DNA of 64,000 bases from an uncultured bacterium (GCA_938083085.1 CALLKX010000014.1:186001-250000), one strand, 5' to 3'. Counted from the stretch's first letter, positions 1-9,377 are shown. Made by a program: numbers and translations. The notes: a model not told the origin generated them from the sequence alone.

Positions 1-266
1 CCGAGATCCTAGAGCTCGAGCTCCAGGTCCTGACCTGCCAGTCGTTCATGGAGCAGCAGGCTGCTGCCGGGAAGGAGCTGGCCGAGGCGCTCGCTCGCTC
101 GGAAGCGGAGGGCTTCACAGCCGGGATCAACCCGCGCTCCCGCGAGGTCCTGCTCGAAGGCCTCCGGGCCCAGGCCAAGGCCATGCAGTCGATGGAACCC
201 AAGGACAAAGACAAGGGTAAGGCGAAGGGCACCGACCGCCGTCAGGGCCGCCGCAAGAGCCGGTGA
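1..266 (+). CDS. 3' end of an unknown gene
   Basis: The reading frame is open from base 3 to the stop at 264-266, so this is the C-terminal part of a longer protein whose start lies before the window. About 88 residues are visible. They are Ala/Glu-rich and probably helical, and they end in a basic Lys/Arg-rich tail that could bind nucleic acid or simply be disordered. The stop overlaps the GTG start of the recombinase gene by four bases (GTGA), so the two are probably co-transcribed and translationally coupled. I do not recognise the family. Confidence 0.6.
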   Translation, partial: EILELELQVLTCQSFMEQQAAAGKELAEALARSEAEGFTAGINPRSREVLLEGLRAQAKAMQSMEPKDKDKGKAKGTDRRQGRRKSR

Positions 267-1186
267 ACGTCGCCGAACCTCGCCAGCTGGAGTCCGACCT
301 CTGGCCCCGGGTGGACGCCTTCATCGAGCGCATGCGCGTGACGCGCGGCGCCTCGGAGCACACCCTCCGTGCCTACGGGCTCGACCTCGCTGACCTCGTC
401 GGCTTTCTCGCAGGCCGCGGCGTCACCGGGCACGACACCATCACCCCCCGCGCCTTGCGCGGCTGGCTCGGTGACCTTGACGAACGCGGGCTCGCCCGCT
501 CGACAATCCAGCGTCGGCTATCGGCCGCGAGGTCCTTCCTGAAGAGCCTGGTGCACGAGGGTCTACTCGAGGTCAATCCGGCCACCGGCCTCCGCCAGCG
601 ACGGAGCTCACGCCACCTACCTGGCGTGCTCTCCGAGGCGGAGATCGAGGCGCTCCTGGCCGCGCCGGACGCCACCACCGTCGGCGGCCTACGGGACAAG
701 GCAATCCTCGAGCTCATGTACAGCGCCGGCACCCGGGCGGCGGAGACCGTCGGCCTCGACCGCGCGCACCTCGACCTCGGCCGCGGGGTCGGGCGCGTCC
801 TCGGCAAAGGCCGCAAGGAGCGCCTCGTCGCGCTCGGCCGGTTCGCCGTCGAGGCGATCTCCGATCACCTCTCCGACCCCCGGCGCCCCGCCCCCACGAG
901 CGCGGCAGGTGACGCGCTCTTCCTGAACCGCTCCGGCGGCCGCCTCAGCACCCGGAGCCTCGAGACGATCGTCGCCAAGCACGCCCTGCGCGCGGGTATC
1001 ACCCGCCGGGCGACCCCGCACACGCTCCGTCACTGCTTCGCCACCCACCTGCTCGACCGAGGCGCGGACCTCCGCTCCGTGCAAGAGCTCCTGGGCCACG
1101 AACACCTGGCCACGACCCAGATCTACACCCACGTCTCCGTGGCGAGACTCCAGGAGATCTACGAGAAGGCCCACCCCCGGGCCTGA
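263..1186 (+). CDS. xerC: Tyrosine recombinase, XerC/XerD type
   Basis: A 307-residue site-specific tyrosine recombinase, the usual length for XerC/XerD, which resolve chromosome dimers at dif during division. Residues about 15-100 form the N-terminal SAM-like DNA-binding domain and about 115-300 the catalytic domain. The full catalytic set is visible: Arg158, Lys182 in the beta-hairpin, His253 and Arg256 in HTLRH, His279 in LLGHEHL, and the nucleophile Tyr288. The GTG start at 263 overlaps the preceding stop. No att-like repeats, excisionase or phage genes are nearby, so a housekeeping Xer role is more likely than an element integrase. Sequence alone does not separate XerC from XerD. Confidence 0.9.
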   Translation: MNVAEPRQLESDLWPRVDAFIERMRVTRGASEHTLRAYGLDLADLVGFLAGRGVTGHDTITPRALRGWLGDLDERGLARSTIQRRLSAARSFLKSLVHEGLLEVNPATGLRQRRSSRHLPGVLSEAEIEALLAAPDATTVGGLRDKAILELMYSAGTRAAETVGLDRAHLDLGRGVGRVLGKGRKERLVALGRFAVEAISDHLSDPRRPAPTSAAGDALFLNRSGGRLSTRSLETIVAKHALRAGITRRATPHTLRHCFATHLLDRGADLRSVQELLGHEHLATTQIYTHVSVARLQEIYEKAHPRA

Positions 1187-1409
1187 CCAGGAGCGGCTGG
1201 CGCCCCCCCCGGAGCGACACGGCGGGCCACCCGCGCGCCCACCGCGCCCACCGGGCCGACCGGGCCGACCGTGCCGACCGCGAGGCAGCAGGCGCGACGC
1301 AAGGGCTCACGAGCGCACCGGCTGCCGCATGGCGCATCCGGGAGCACCCATCGGCCCCGCTCAGAGCACGCCGCGCGGGCCAGGGATCACCCGCCGAGGA
1401 CGGCTTCCA

Positions 1410-2687
1410 TCAGACGTCCCAGCCCGGCCGGTCCTCGCTCCCGAGGAGCTCGGCACCGGCGTCAAACATGCCCTTATCCGCGTCCCATTTCGCCTGCCCT
1501 CCGGCGCGGTAGGCGACGGTCGCGAGGAGCACGGTCTGGGTCAGGGGCCCCGAGTAGTCGAAGCTGCAGAGCGGGCTGCTCGGCGTCCCGTTCTCGATGG
1601 CGTCGAGCCACTCGACGTAGTGCCCGGGTGAAGAGGCGATGGTCGGTCGAGGGGCCTGCCACTGCGCAGCGGGGTCGGTGAGCTCGACCTTCATGGAGGA
1701 GTAGTTCGAGACGATCCGACCCCGGGTGCCGATGAACACGTGGCTGTCCCCCTGGGGGGCGCCCTCGGGCGCGGACCCGCCGTCCCACCAGTGGACGTCC
1801 ACTGCCTTGCGGTCGCCTGCCGCGGCGTGTGACCACTTCACGTGCATCCACTCGGGGGTCCCCACCGGGTCCACCGAGGGCCCCTCCACCTCGATCGCCA
1901 CGGGGGTCTTCAGGTCGAGCGCCCAGTGCACGAGGTCGACCCAGTGGCAGGCCATGTCCCCCACAGTCCCGGTCCCAAACGCCCAGAAGCGCCGCCAGTC
2001 AGCGGGGTGCACACCGTCGCAATACGGCCGCTCGGGGGTGGGCCCAAGCCAGAGGTCCCAGTTCAGCTCCTCGGGGGCAGGCTTGGGCTCGGTGAACCTC
2101 CCGTTGGACCATGACTTCCGGCACACGACATGCACCGTGTGCACGTCGCCGATCGCCCCGGCACGGATCGCCTCCACCACACGGCGATAGTTGTCGGTCG
2201 AGTGGATCTGCGTCCCCATCTGCGTGGCCACGCCCGCGGTCTTTGCCAGCCCCTGGAGCTCCAGCGCCTCGTCCACCGTTCGCGTCAGCGGCTTCTCGCA
2301 GTACACGGCGATCTTGCGGCGCAGCGCCGCCCGAGCGATCGGCGCATGCAGGTGGTCCGGGGTCGAGATCACGATCCCCGCGAGGTCCTTCTCCTGGTCG
2401 AGGAGCTCCCGCCAGTCCACGTAGGTCTTCGGGCGCTTCTGCCCGGCCGCCTCGACCTGCCCCAGCCCGCGCGCCAGCATCCGAGAGTCCACGTCACACA
2501 TCACCGCGACGTCCTGGGAGAGCACGCCGGCCAAGTTGGCCGCCCCTCGGTTCGCGACCCCGACGGCGGCCAGCTTGAGGCGGTCCCTGAGCGGCCGCGT
2601 TCGAATGAAAGGCGCGGCCGCCGCGGACGTGGCGAGCGCAGCGGCACTGCGGAGGACTCTACGGCGTGAGATCGGGGGGATGGGCAT
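1410..2687 (-). CDS. Gfo/Idh/MocA family oxidoreductase, Tat-exported
   Basis: A 425-residue NAD(P)-dependent oxidoreductase. The N-terminus carries a twin-arginine signal (RRRVLRSAA, residues 8-16, then an Ala-rich segment), so the protein is probably exported folded with its cofactor. The Rossmann segment begins near residue 38. STPDHLHAP (108-116) and the family EKP motif (131-133) are clear, followed by the C-terminal alpha/beta substrate domain. Planctomycetota carry large families of such enzymes, usually tied to sugar or polyol catabolism, but no neighbouring gene indicates a substrate here. The start is fixed by the Tat signal. It stands alone on the minus strand. Confidence 0.9.
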   Translation of the reverse strand: MPIPPISRRRVLRSAAALATSAAAAPFIRTRPLRDRLKLAAVGVANRGAANLAGVLSQDVAVMCDVDSRMLARGLGQVEAAGQKRPKTYVDWRELLDQEKDLAGIVISTPDHLHAPIARAALRRKIAVYCEKPLTRTVDEALELQGLAKTAGVATQMGTQIHSTDNYRRVVEAIRAGAIGDVHTVHVVCRKSWSNGRFTEPKPAPEELNWDLWLGPTPERPYCDGVHPADWRRFWAFGTGTVGDMACHWVDLVHWALDLKTPVAIEVEGPSVDPVGTPEWMHVKWSHAAAGDRKAVDVHWWDGGSAPEGAPQGDSHVFIGTRGRIVSNYSSMKVELTDPAAQWQAPRPTIASSPGHYVEWLDAIENGTPSSPLCSFDYSGPLTQTVLLATVAYRAGGQAKWDADKGMFDAGAELLGSEDRPGWDV

Positions 2688-2942
2688 GGAGCAAATGCTA
2701 TGGCAGCGGGCCCGAGGCCGCCCCCCTTCTCGCGCCAGGCAGACCTCCCAAGGCAGAATCCCAACGCGAGCAGTGCCTCCTCAAGGTGTGTCTCCTCAAG
2801 GCGGTGGACTCGAGGCCATGTCTCCCAAGGGCCGCGCCCCCCCCAAGGCTGGGGCTCCCTCCGCAGCCGACCGGTTGACACGAGACCGGGAACGGCTCTG
2901 CGCCATTGAGAGATCCGGGGACGTCGACCTGTCCCTGGGAAC

Positions 2943-3656
2943 TCAACCGTCGGCCAGGCGCCGACCCGCGAGCCGGTGACGCTTCAGCCCGAAACCTTCA
3001 CATCGCCGCATGTCAAAGCCGACGCGATTCAGCCCGGTACGAACCGCGCCAGCAGCGGTGTAGGTGGCGAGGCTGGCCCCGGGACGGGCGAGGCGCGCGA
3101 GCTCGGCGAAGACCTCCGCGGACCACAGCGCCGGATTGCACGCCGGAGCGAAGCCGTCCAGGAAGACCGCATCGGCGCGCAGGTCCAGCTGGCGAAGGGC
3201 CGCCACGCCGTCACCGATCACCAGCTCCAGCGGGATGACGTGGCCCTGGTGGCGCAGGGCCGCCGTGCCCTCCTCCAGGAGCTCTGGATACGCCTCGAGG
3301 AACGCCGCCGTCACCTCATCCCACCGCCCAAGGCGTCCATGGACCTCCGCCATGGCCGCCGGCGAGAGGGGGTGCAACTCGATGGAGACATGACGCAGCG
3401 AGCCGCGCCCTGCGGCCAAGAGCGCCCGTACGGCGGCGAGGAGATTCACACCCAGCCCCAGGCCCGTCTCCAGAATCGTGATCGCCTCCCCCCGCCCGAG
3501 GCGCGCCGGCAGGTCGCTGCCCTGCACGAAGACGTGGTCGCCCTGCTCAATGCCGCTCCGCGAGTAGTAGACGTCGTCGTAGTCCGGCGCGAAGGGCACC
3601 CCCTCCTCGGACCACGCCAACTCACCCGGCCGCCCCCCCTTCTGTGTTCCCGACAT
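2943..3656 (-). CDS. mnmD: Stand-alone MnmD-type tRNA U34 methyltransferase
   Basis: A 237-residue SAM-dependent methyltransferase of the MnmC N-terminal family (DUF752), which methylates 5-aminomethyl-2-thiouridine at wobble position 34 of tRNA. It shows the family N-terminus with DDVYYS (27-32), SAM motif ETGLGLGVN (63-71) and the catalytic-loop motif DGFAPACNP (167-175). The FAD-dependent MnmC2 half is absent, so this is the short MnmD form. The tRNA-Glu(UUC) gene lies just upstream on the same strand; tRNA-Glu is a known substrate class for U34 modification, though the adjacency may be chance. Confidence 0.88.
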   Translation of the reverse strand: MSGTQKGGRPGELAWSEEGVPFAPDYDDVYYSRSGIEQGDHVFVQGSDLPARLGRGEAITILETGLGLGVNLLAAVRALLAAGRGSLRHVSIELHPLSPAAMAEVHGRLGRWDEVTAAFLEAYPELLEEGTAALRHQGHVIPLELVIGDGVAALRQLDLRADAVFLDGFAPACNPALWSAEVFAELARLARPGASLATYTAAGAVRTGLNRVGFDMRRCEGFGLKRHRLAGRRLADG

Positions 3657-4073
3657 CGACCGTCAGTCTACGGAGCATCCCGTCCGGCCTGCGCACGTCC
3701 GCTCCCTGCGGAGGGGCCGCCTGTAGAAGGGCTCCTGCAGAAGGGCCCCTGTAGAAGGGCTCTTGCAGAAGGACTCCTGTGCAAGGACTCCTGCAAAGCG
3801 CCGTGCGAGGATCGCGTCGAGCCGGGCGGAGGCGGCCGCCACGAGGCTGCCAGGCTCGGCCCCGCCATCCGCGGTCCAGGGGCTCCAGCCAGCGGCGGCG
3901 GGCGAGCAGGGGCGCTGCGAGGGTCGAGCTGCGAGGAAGATCCTGTGACCCAGCATCGACAGACGTCCCGCGGAGGTGTCGGGGTGGCGCGCTCCTCACC
4001 GGAGGAGCCCGACTCTCGATCCCCCGCAGGCCCGACCCGCGATGCCGGGTCCTCGGGGCGGAGGAGAGAGTGG
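3657..4073. other. Gene-free stretch with a 14-bp tandem repeat
   Basis: This 417-bp gap between mnmD and tRNA-Glu holds the tandem repeat described separately. Frames on both strands are open through it because of base composition. A 97-codon minus-strand frame (3663-3956) stops 6 bp before mnmD but gives a low-complexity product across a repeat that is not a multiple of three, so I do not call it a gene. Confidence 0.5.
3722..3798. repeat. 14-bp tandem repeat, 5.5 copies
   Basis: Units begin at 3722, 3736, 3750, 3764 and 3778, with a partial sixth at 3792. The consensus resembles TGTAGAAGGGCTCC; units differ at a few positions. No dyad symmetry is obvious. Confidence 0.85.
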
Positions 4074-4151
4074 TGGTGACCCTAGGGGGATTCGAACCCC
4101 CGTCGCCAGGATGAAAACCTGGTGTCCTAGGCCTGACTAGACGATAGGGCC
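4074..4151 (-). tRNA. tRNA-Glu (anticodon UUC)
   Basis: The minus strand folds as a full cloverleaf. The acceptor stem GGCCCTA pairs with TAGGGTC. The anticodon stem CCAGG/CCTGG encloses loop TTTTCAT, giving anticodon TTC, and the T-arm contains GTTCGAATC. The discriminator A (4077) is followed by an encoded CCA (4076-4074). Confidence 0.97.
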
Positions 4152-4246
4152 ACGGGTGCCGCTCGCTCCGAGGAACGTTCGACGGCGGGGAAGATAGGCA
4201 CTGACCCTGGTCCTGTCAAACCCTCGCCCCCGCGGATTTTGTCCCT

Positions 4247-5506
4247 TCATCGAGTGGCCCAACCCGCGGCGCCGAGCCGATCGGTCAGATGGCCGTACTC
4301 TCGCTCCAGCCCCCCCACGATCTGGCCGGGGTCCCCCAGGATCGACCAGGTGTAGGTCTCGATCTCGAGATGAAGCTCCGGGGTGCTCCACGCCGCAGGA
4401 TCGGCAAGCAGGGCATCCACAATCCGGTCCGCGTGATCCCGGGTCGTCGCCAGGGCCCCGAACGTGGCCTGATCCAGGGGAACGTGGAAGTGACAGCGCC
4501 ACTCCTCTGCCCTGGCCCAGGGGCTCTCGTCCTCGGAGAGCGCCGCTGAGAGGGCCGGCAAGTCAGGGAGGTGGAGGAACGTCCCGTCCGCCTGCGCGGT
4601 GACCTGGTGCAAGAAGCGGGGCTCGTCCATGGCGAGCAGCTCGTCGCGGGCCTCGGGGTGCTCCGCAGGCGCCGGCAAGCGCAGGGCGCTGCTGACCTGG
4701 ACCTTCCCGAGCGGTCCGCCGTGGGTCGCGAGGGCCAAGGAGTCCTCCGGCGCCTCGAATTCGACGGCGGAGTGGCAGCAGTCCAGGCAGGTCCCCAGGT
4801 GCCGGGCAGCGAGCCGCCCCGCAGCCTCGACGTCGACCCCGAACTCGTCCTGCAAGACGCGGGTCGCGATCAACCGCGCGAAGACCAGGTACTCGGCCAG
4901 CGCACGGCCGTTCCTTGCGCTGGCGTCAGGCTCGGACTCGAGGGAGAGCACGACGCGGACGCCGGTCTCATCCTCGATGCGGACGAACTCCCCGAGGGCC
5001 CGCCCCATCCCCTCCGCGCAGCGCCGTAGCCCCGAACGGTCGTTGATATCGGCGCCATAGGCCCCAGGGTGGGTGCTGATCGAGACCATGCGCGGCTCGT
5101 CCCGCGACGCCTCCACCAGGCCAGCGGCGGCCCAAGCCACGTCGACGGTGTAGTCCACGCGCTCGGCTTCCATCCAGTTCGGCTGGTAGACGCGGGCCTT
5201 CAGGCCGTCCTCCTGGAAGCCGCCGTAGGGGAACGCGTTGAACGTGAAGGGATCGATCCGCTGCGCCCTGAGGAATTCACGCAGGTCTCGGAGAGCCTCG
5301 GGATCCTCGCGGAGCTCCCGGGCCGCGCCGGCAGCGAGGTACATCCCCACCCCGAAGCTCTCCCCGTCGGGGGCGAGCCGATCACGCAGGGGCACGGAGA
5401 AGGACTCGATGGCCCGACGGACGTCCGTGAGGGTCTCCGCCGCGTGAAGGTTGAGGCAGTACCCGACGCGGACGACTCGGTCCGAGCTGGGGTGATGGAA
5501 CCGCAT
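4247..5506 (-). CDS. eboE: EboE-like metabolite traffic protein (TIM barrel)
   Basis: A 419-residue protein resembling EboE, the xylose-isomerase/AP-endonuclease-type TIM-barrel protein of the Ebo cluster implicated in moving secondary-metabolite precursors. The opening GYCLNLHAAET, the THPGAYGADIN region, the CLDCCHSAVEFE segment and the C-terminal LEIETYTW fit that family. The open frame runs upstream to 5962, but the ATG at 5506 is where family-like sequence begins and the upstream part overlaps the next gene. EboA, B, C, D and F are not in this window, so the gene is an orphan here. The reaction is unknown. Confidence 0.75.
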   Translation of the reverse strand: MRFHHPSSDRVVRVGYCLNLHAAETLTDVRRAIESFSVPLRDRLAPDGESFGVGMYLAAGAARELREDPEALRDLREFLRAQRIDPFTFNAFPYGGFQEDGLKARVYQPNWMEAERVDYTVDVAWAAAGLVEASRDEPRMVSISTHPGAYGADINDRSGLRRCAEGMGRALGEFVRIEDETGVRVVLSLESEPDASARNGRALAEYLVFARLIATRVLQDEFGVDVEAAGRLAARHLGTCLDCCHSAVEFEAPEDSLALATHGGPLGKVQVSSALRLPAPAEHPEARDELLAMDEPRFLHQVTAQADGTFLHLPDLPALSAALSEDESPWARAEEWRCHFHVPLDQATFGALATTRDHADRIVDALLADPAAWSTPELHLEIETYTWSILGDPGQIVGGLEREYGHLTDRLGAAGWATR

Positions 5507-5511
5507 TGGGC

Positions 5512-5769
5512 TCAGCCTGCGGGCTCGACGGGGATCCCTTCCTCGCGAAGCAGGACCGGGATGTCGTCCCGGACCGGATAGACGATGGTCCCGTCCTCCC
5601 GAACCAGGCCAGCCTCGAGCGCCGCCGACACCTCCGCCCCGCCCACGTTCTGAACACCGCCAGCCGCGATGCGCCCGTTCAGCGCGCCGAGGGTCGCCTC
5701 GTCGGCCAGGTCGAGGGGCTGGCGTGAGTCCGGGCAGGCGAGGATGGCGAGGAGGTCGGGGTGGATCAC
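5512..5769 (-). CDS. Trm112/YcaR-family small protein
   Basis: An 85-residue protein of the Trm112p-like (UPF0434) family, which is often a partner subunit of methyltransferases. The core LLAILACPDSRQPL near the N-terminus and the DGTIVYPVRDDIPVLL segment are typical. The second family cysteine position appears replaced (CPDS rather than CPxC), so a zinc site is doubtful. I chose the GTG at 5769 because family members begin about four residues before LLxILACP; an ATG at 5844 would add an unsupported 25 residues. It lies 5 bp upstream of eboE on the same strand, so the two probably form an operon. Confidence 0.75.
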   Translation of the reverse strand: MIHPDLLAILACPDSRQPLDLADEATLGALNGRIAAGGVQNVGGAEVSAALEAGLVREDGTIVYPVRDDIPVLLREEGIPVEPAG

Positions 5770-5934
5770 GGCGCTTTTTGGGGGGGGCTGGCGGGGACCG
5801 GGTGAGGAAAAGGGGACGCGGGCTCCGCCTGGAGAATCGTGCATGGGCGCGGACAACGCAACCCGAACGGGCCTGCGCTTCGCGGGAGATGGTCTGGGCT
5901 TGACCGGGGATGGGCCGTGCTGGAGGTTGGGGCC

Positions 5935-7116
5935 ATGCTTCCCGCCCTCCGCAGCGCCCCACGGATGATCGTCGCCGTACTCCCCCTCGCCGGACTCCTC
6001 TTCGCCGGACTCCTCTTCGCCGGGGCGCTCACGGCAGGCGGGTCCGCGGCGGCGGCCCACCCCCAGGAGACGATGGCCCCTGCCCAGGACACACCGAGGG
6101 GCTGGCTGGACCTACCCGAGGATCCGCTGGGACGGCTGTGGGCGTCAGTGGGCGCCAACACGGCCCCGTGGAGATCCACCGCGGTCGCCGGCGACCTCGC
6201 GGGAGACGCCGCCGCCTGGGAGGATTGGCGCCGCGCCATGAACGAGGCGCACACGTCGCAGACCCGCCGGGAGGCCGTCTCGATCCTCCTGGGCCTCGCG
6301 GCGAGGGACGGGCGCATGGAGGACGCCTACGGTTGGATCGGCGCCTTCGGGGCCGGCGATGCCCCGGCCCTCGCCGGTTCCATCCCCTACCTGTTCCCTG
6401 GCCTCGCCGCAGGAGCGCAGGTCGGAGCGGGCGGCCGGCCGCAGCCCCTGGCCAAGGGAGCCGTCCTCCGCCCTCAGCTCCCACCCCGCAGCGCGGCGGC
6501 GCTCATCGGTAGCATCGAGAACCGACAGACCACAGCGCGTGGCCTGCAGGTCGGCGGGACGACCTTCGACCTGATGCTCAAGGTGGACGGCGCCGGCGTC
6601 ATCGCGGAGCTGACCCACGTGGCCGGTGACCCCACGACCCTCCGCGTCGCGCTCCCCGCCCCCGCCGGGTACCGCTTGAAGAGTGTCTACGTGGACTGGG
6701 AGCTCCAGGAGCCCGGCGACGGAGTGGACCCCGAGGAGGTGGATTGGTCCGGGACGCCGCTGACGGTGCGTCTCGTCCCTTCCGAGGACCCGATCTCGCT
6801 CTTCGCACGCCTCGACAGGCAGGACATCCCTCTCCCCACGGCCCCTTCGGTCGGGGCGCCCCTGCCCGGCTCCATCACCGGCCGTGGGCTGCTCCTTGTG
6901 GTCCCTGAAGAGGAGCAGGGACCCCGCTGGACGGCCATGGCGCGCGCCTTCACCGACGTCCTCGGTGTCCCCGCGCGCGTCGCCTCGCCGGCCGAGGTGT
7001 TCCGCGAGCAAGCCGACCCGCTGCCCACGGCGCTGCGCTTCGACCTGGCGGCCGACCCTGAGGAGCTGAGGCGCCACGTGACCCACGCGATCGAGGTCCG
7101 GTTCAGGGATCGCTGA
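5935..7116 (+). CDS. Exported protein of unknown function
   Basis: A 393-residue protein with an N-terminal hydrophobic segment. The likely signal peptide has a core near residues 11-30, cleaved around the AAAAHPQ region. Part of the signal is encoded by a 15-bp tandem repeat. The mature protein is rich in Ala, Pro and Asp with no cysteine cluster or catalytic motif I recognise. ATG at 5935 is chosen; ATG at 5965 would give a shorter signal peptide and is about as plausible. It is transcribed away from the Trm112-like gene, with 165 bp between the two starts. Confidence 0.6.
   Translation: MLPALRSAPRMIVAVLPLAGLLFAGLLFAGALTAGGSAAAAHPQETMAPAQDTPRGWLDLPEDPLGRLWASVGANTAPWRSTAVAGDLAGDAAAWEDWRRAMNEAHTSQTRREAVSILLGLAARDGRMEDAYGWIGAFGAGDAPALAGSIPYLFPGLAAGAQVGAGGRPQPLAKGAVLRPQLPPRSAAALIGSIENRQTTARGLQVGGTTFDLMLKVDGAGVIAELTHVAGDPTTLRVALPAPAGYRLKSVYVDWELQEPGDGVDPEEVDWSGTPLTVRLVPSEDPISLFARLDRQDIPLPTAPSVGAPLPGSITGRGLLLVVPEEEQGPRWTAMARAFTDVLGVPARVASPAEVFREQADPLPTALRFDLAADPEELRRHVTHAIEVRFRDR
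5986..6030. repeat. 15-bp tandem repeat, 3 copies, in a signal peptide
   Basis: Units at 5986, 6001 and 6016 share TCGCCGGACTCCTC, the last one diverged. They encode repeated Leu-Phe-Ala-Gly in the hydrophobic core of the exported protein, so copy number would directly change signal-peptide length. Confidence 0.8.
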
Positions 7117-7168
7117 GGGCGCGCGGGCGCCCCACCCGGCCGGCGGTCGTTATGGTGGCGCTCCTACC

Positions 7169-8506
7169 ATGAGTGACTCCATCCACGCCCAGCACCGCGC
7201 CCGCTTCCTCGACCTCCTCGCCGAGCGCAACGCGGTGGCGGTCATCCCCACCGCGACGACCAAGACGCGGAACGACGACGCGGACTACAAGTTCCGGCCG
7301 ACCAGCGACTTCTGGTACCTCACGGGCCTGAACGAGCCCGGCGCCTGCCTCGTCCTGCTGCCAGGCCAGGACGGCGAGGAGCACCGCTCGGTGCTATTCC
7401 TGCGTGAGCGAGACAAGCTGCGCGAGATCTGGGACGGGCGCCGCCTCGGGCTTGAGCGAGCCCCCGAGGCCCTCGGCGTGGACGTCGCCATGGACATCGA
7501 GGAGCTCTGGACCGAGCTCCCCAACCTGTTGGAGGGGCGAGAGCGCATCATGTGGCGCTTCGGGGACGACGACACCGCCGATCGGCGGATGGTCGAGGCC
7601 TTCACCTCCCTGCGAGACCGGGCCCGCGGGCCCCTCGAGCCCGCCAAGGAACTGCACGACCCCGGGCCGGTCCTGCACGAGCTCCGGGTCATCAAGAGCG
7701 ACGCGGAGCTCGAGCTCATGCGCCGCGCCGCGAGGCTCAGCGCGGACACCCACGCGGCTCTGATGCGTCACATTCAGCCGGGCATGAACGAGTGTGAGGC
7801 CGAGGCATTCCTCGACCACCGGTACCGGAGCGCGGGCTCCAGCGGCGCCGCGTACAGCCACATCTGCGCCGGCGGGGCCAACGCCTGCATCCTCCACTAC
7901 ATCGAGAATGACCAGCCCCTCAAGGACGGCGACCTGCTGCTGGTCGACTCCGGCGCCGAGTGGCACTACTACGCGGCCGACATCACCCGCACCTTCCCCG
8001 TCGGCGGCAAGTTCAGCGCGGAGCAGCGCGCGCTCTACCAGGTCGTGCTGGATGCCGAGGAGGCCGCCATCGCCGCCTCCGGACCGGGCGTCCCCTACGA
8101 CCGGATCCACGAGGTCTCCCTCGGCGTGATCGTCGATGGCCTCCTGGAGCACGGGCTGCTCACGGGCACCCGCGAGGAGGCTCTCGAGTCCGGCTCGTAC
8201 CGCGAATTCTTCATGCACAAGACCGGCCACTACCTGGGCCTCGACGTCCACGACTGCGGGCGGTACACCACCGCTGACGGCTCCTCGCGGCCCCTGGAGC
8301 CCGGGATGGTCTTCACGGTCGAGCCCGGGATCTACGTGGACCCTGAGAACACCGAGGTCGAGGCCCGGTGGCGTGGGATCGGCATCCGGATCGAGGATGA
8401 TGTCCTCATCACGGACGCGGGCCATGAGGTCCTCACGAGCCATGTCCCCAAGGCGATCGACGAGGTCGAGGCCATGTGCGCCAAGGGTCCGGAGGCCCAG
8501 GGGTGA
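7169..8506 (+). CDS. pepP: Xaa-Pro aminopeptidase (M24B)
   Basis: A 445-residue dimetal aminopeptidase that removes N-terminal residues preceding proline; cytoplasmic. Residues 1-170 are the AMP_N domain (KFRPTSDFWYLTG, 41-53) and about 175-430 the pita-bread catalytic domain. All five metal ligands are visible: Asp260, Asp271, His354, Glu385 and Glu409. Further active-site histidines lie in HICAGGANA (231-239) and DVHD (359-362). Length and spacing match E. coli PepP closely. The next gene starts one base after this stop, so the pair is probably one transcript. Confidence 0.95.
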   Translation: MSDSIHAQHRARFLDLLAERNAVAVIPTATTKTRNDDADYKFRPTSDFWYLTGLNEPGACLVLLPGQDGEEHRSVLFLRERDKLREIWDGRRLGLERAPEALGVDVAMDIEELWTELPNLLEGRERIMWRFGDDDTADRRMVEAFTSLRDRARGPLEPAKELHDPGPVLHELRVIKSDAELELMRRAARLSADTHAALMRHIQPGMNECEAEAFLDHRYRSAGSSGAAYSHICAGGANACILHYIENDQPLKDGDLLLVDSGAEWHYYAADITRTFPVGGKFSAEQRALYQVVLDAEEAAIAASGPGVPYDRIHEVSLGVIVDGLLEHGLLTGTREEALESGSYREFFMHKTGHYLGLDVHDCGRYTTADGSSRPLEPGMVFTVEPGIYVDPENTEVEARWRGIGIRIEDDVLITDAGHEVLTSHVPKAIDEVEAMCAKGPEAQG

Positions 8507-8507
8507 G

Positions 8508-9377
8508 ATGAGCGGGACGCCGCAAGCCTCCGGTTCCCAACCGACCGGGGGGCTCTCCGAAGCGATCCGCGGAGCGGCGATTCCGAGCCTCGCTGGGGTG
8601 GCCTACGAGCTCAGCGGGCTCGCGTGGGTCCTGGGCGGAGCCGCCGCACTGACAGCCCTCGCCGCGCTGGCGGGAGACGCGGAGCTGGTCTCAGACGCCG
8701 TGGGCTCCGGCCTGCCGATCCCAGGCCCCGCCGGAGCAGCGGCGCTCTTCCTGGTCGCCCTCCCCCTTCTCCTGGTCTGCGCTCGTGTGGGCGGTGGCGC
8801 GGCACGGCTGTCGATCCACAACCAGCCAGACGGGGCCCAGCGGACGACCCTGCTCAGGGCCTGGGCGGAGGGCAAGACGCTCCAGACCTCTGCCGCGGCC
8901 GTCTGGATTCAGATCTTCGGCATGATGGCCTGCGGCACCTTCGTGCTGCTCGGCCCGCTGGTCCTGCTCACCGCCCTGGTCGGCCAGGACGCGCTCGGCC
9001 CGTTCGGGGTCATCCTCTCAGGACTGGCGCTCGTCCTGACGCTCGCGTACGCAGCGGAGCTGGGCGCTCTCCATCAGCTCGCGCTTGCGAGCCTCGTCCG
9101 CCACGAACGCGGGGTCGGCTCGGCGGTCCTCCACGGCTGGCGCCTGATGCGTGGCCGGCCGGGTCAGGTCCGGCGGCTCGCTGCCATGGAGTTCTTCGTC
9201 CGGGCCATCGTGCTCGCGGCCGCCGGCCTGGCGAGCTACCTCGCAGGAGCGCCCTGGGGCCTCGCTCAGCTCGCCGTTCTCGCCAGCCTCGTGGGCTCTG
9301 CCCGCTGCCGCGCCTGGTCCACGGTCTACCCGCAGTTGGGCGGGCTATCCGCGACCACCGGCCCGCCGCAGGGCTAA
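8508..9377 (+). CDS. Multi-pass membrane protein of unknown function
   Basis: A 289-residue integral membrane protein with about six hydrophobic segments, near residues 20-45, 65-90, 130-155, 165-190, 230-250 and 250-270. A central soluble stretch contains RLMRGRPGQVRR. I see no transporter or enzyme signature. The ATG at 8508 is one base after the pepP stop, implying translational coupling. The long upstream extension of the frame lies inside pepP and is not used. Confidence 0.75.
   Translation: MSGTPQASGSQPTGGLSEAIRGAAIPSLAGVAYELSGLAWVLGGAAALTALAALAGDAELVSDAVGSGLPIPGPAGAAALFLVALPLLLVCARVGGGAARLSIHNQPDGAQRTTLLRAWAEGKTLQTSAAAVWIQIFGMMACGTFVLLGPLVLLTALVGQDALGPFGVILSGLALVLTLAYAAELGALHQLALASLVRHERGVGSAVLHGWRLMRGRPGQVRRLAAMEFFVRAIVLAAAGLASYLAGAPWGLAQLAVLASLVGSARCRAWSTVYPQLGGLSATTGPPQG

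Noticed and set aside
263-1186. Recombinase as an integrase of a mobile element
   Set aside because: No attachment-site repeats, tRNA insertion, excisionase, toxin or phage gene is nearby, and the length and motifs fit housekeeping Xer.
3722-3798. Short repeats here and at 56125 as CRISPR arrays
   Set aside because: Units are 14 and 17 bp with no spacers between them, and no cas gene is present.
3663-3956. 97-codon minus-strand frame ending 6 bp before mnmD
   Set aside because: Position would suit an operon partner, but it crosses a 14-bp repeat not divisible by three and gives low-complexity sequence with no motif.
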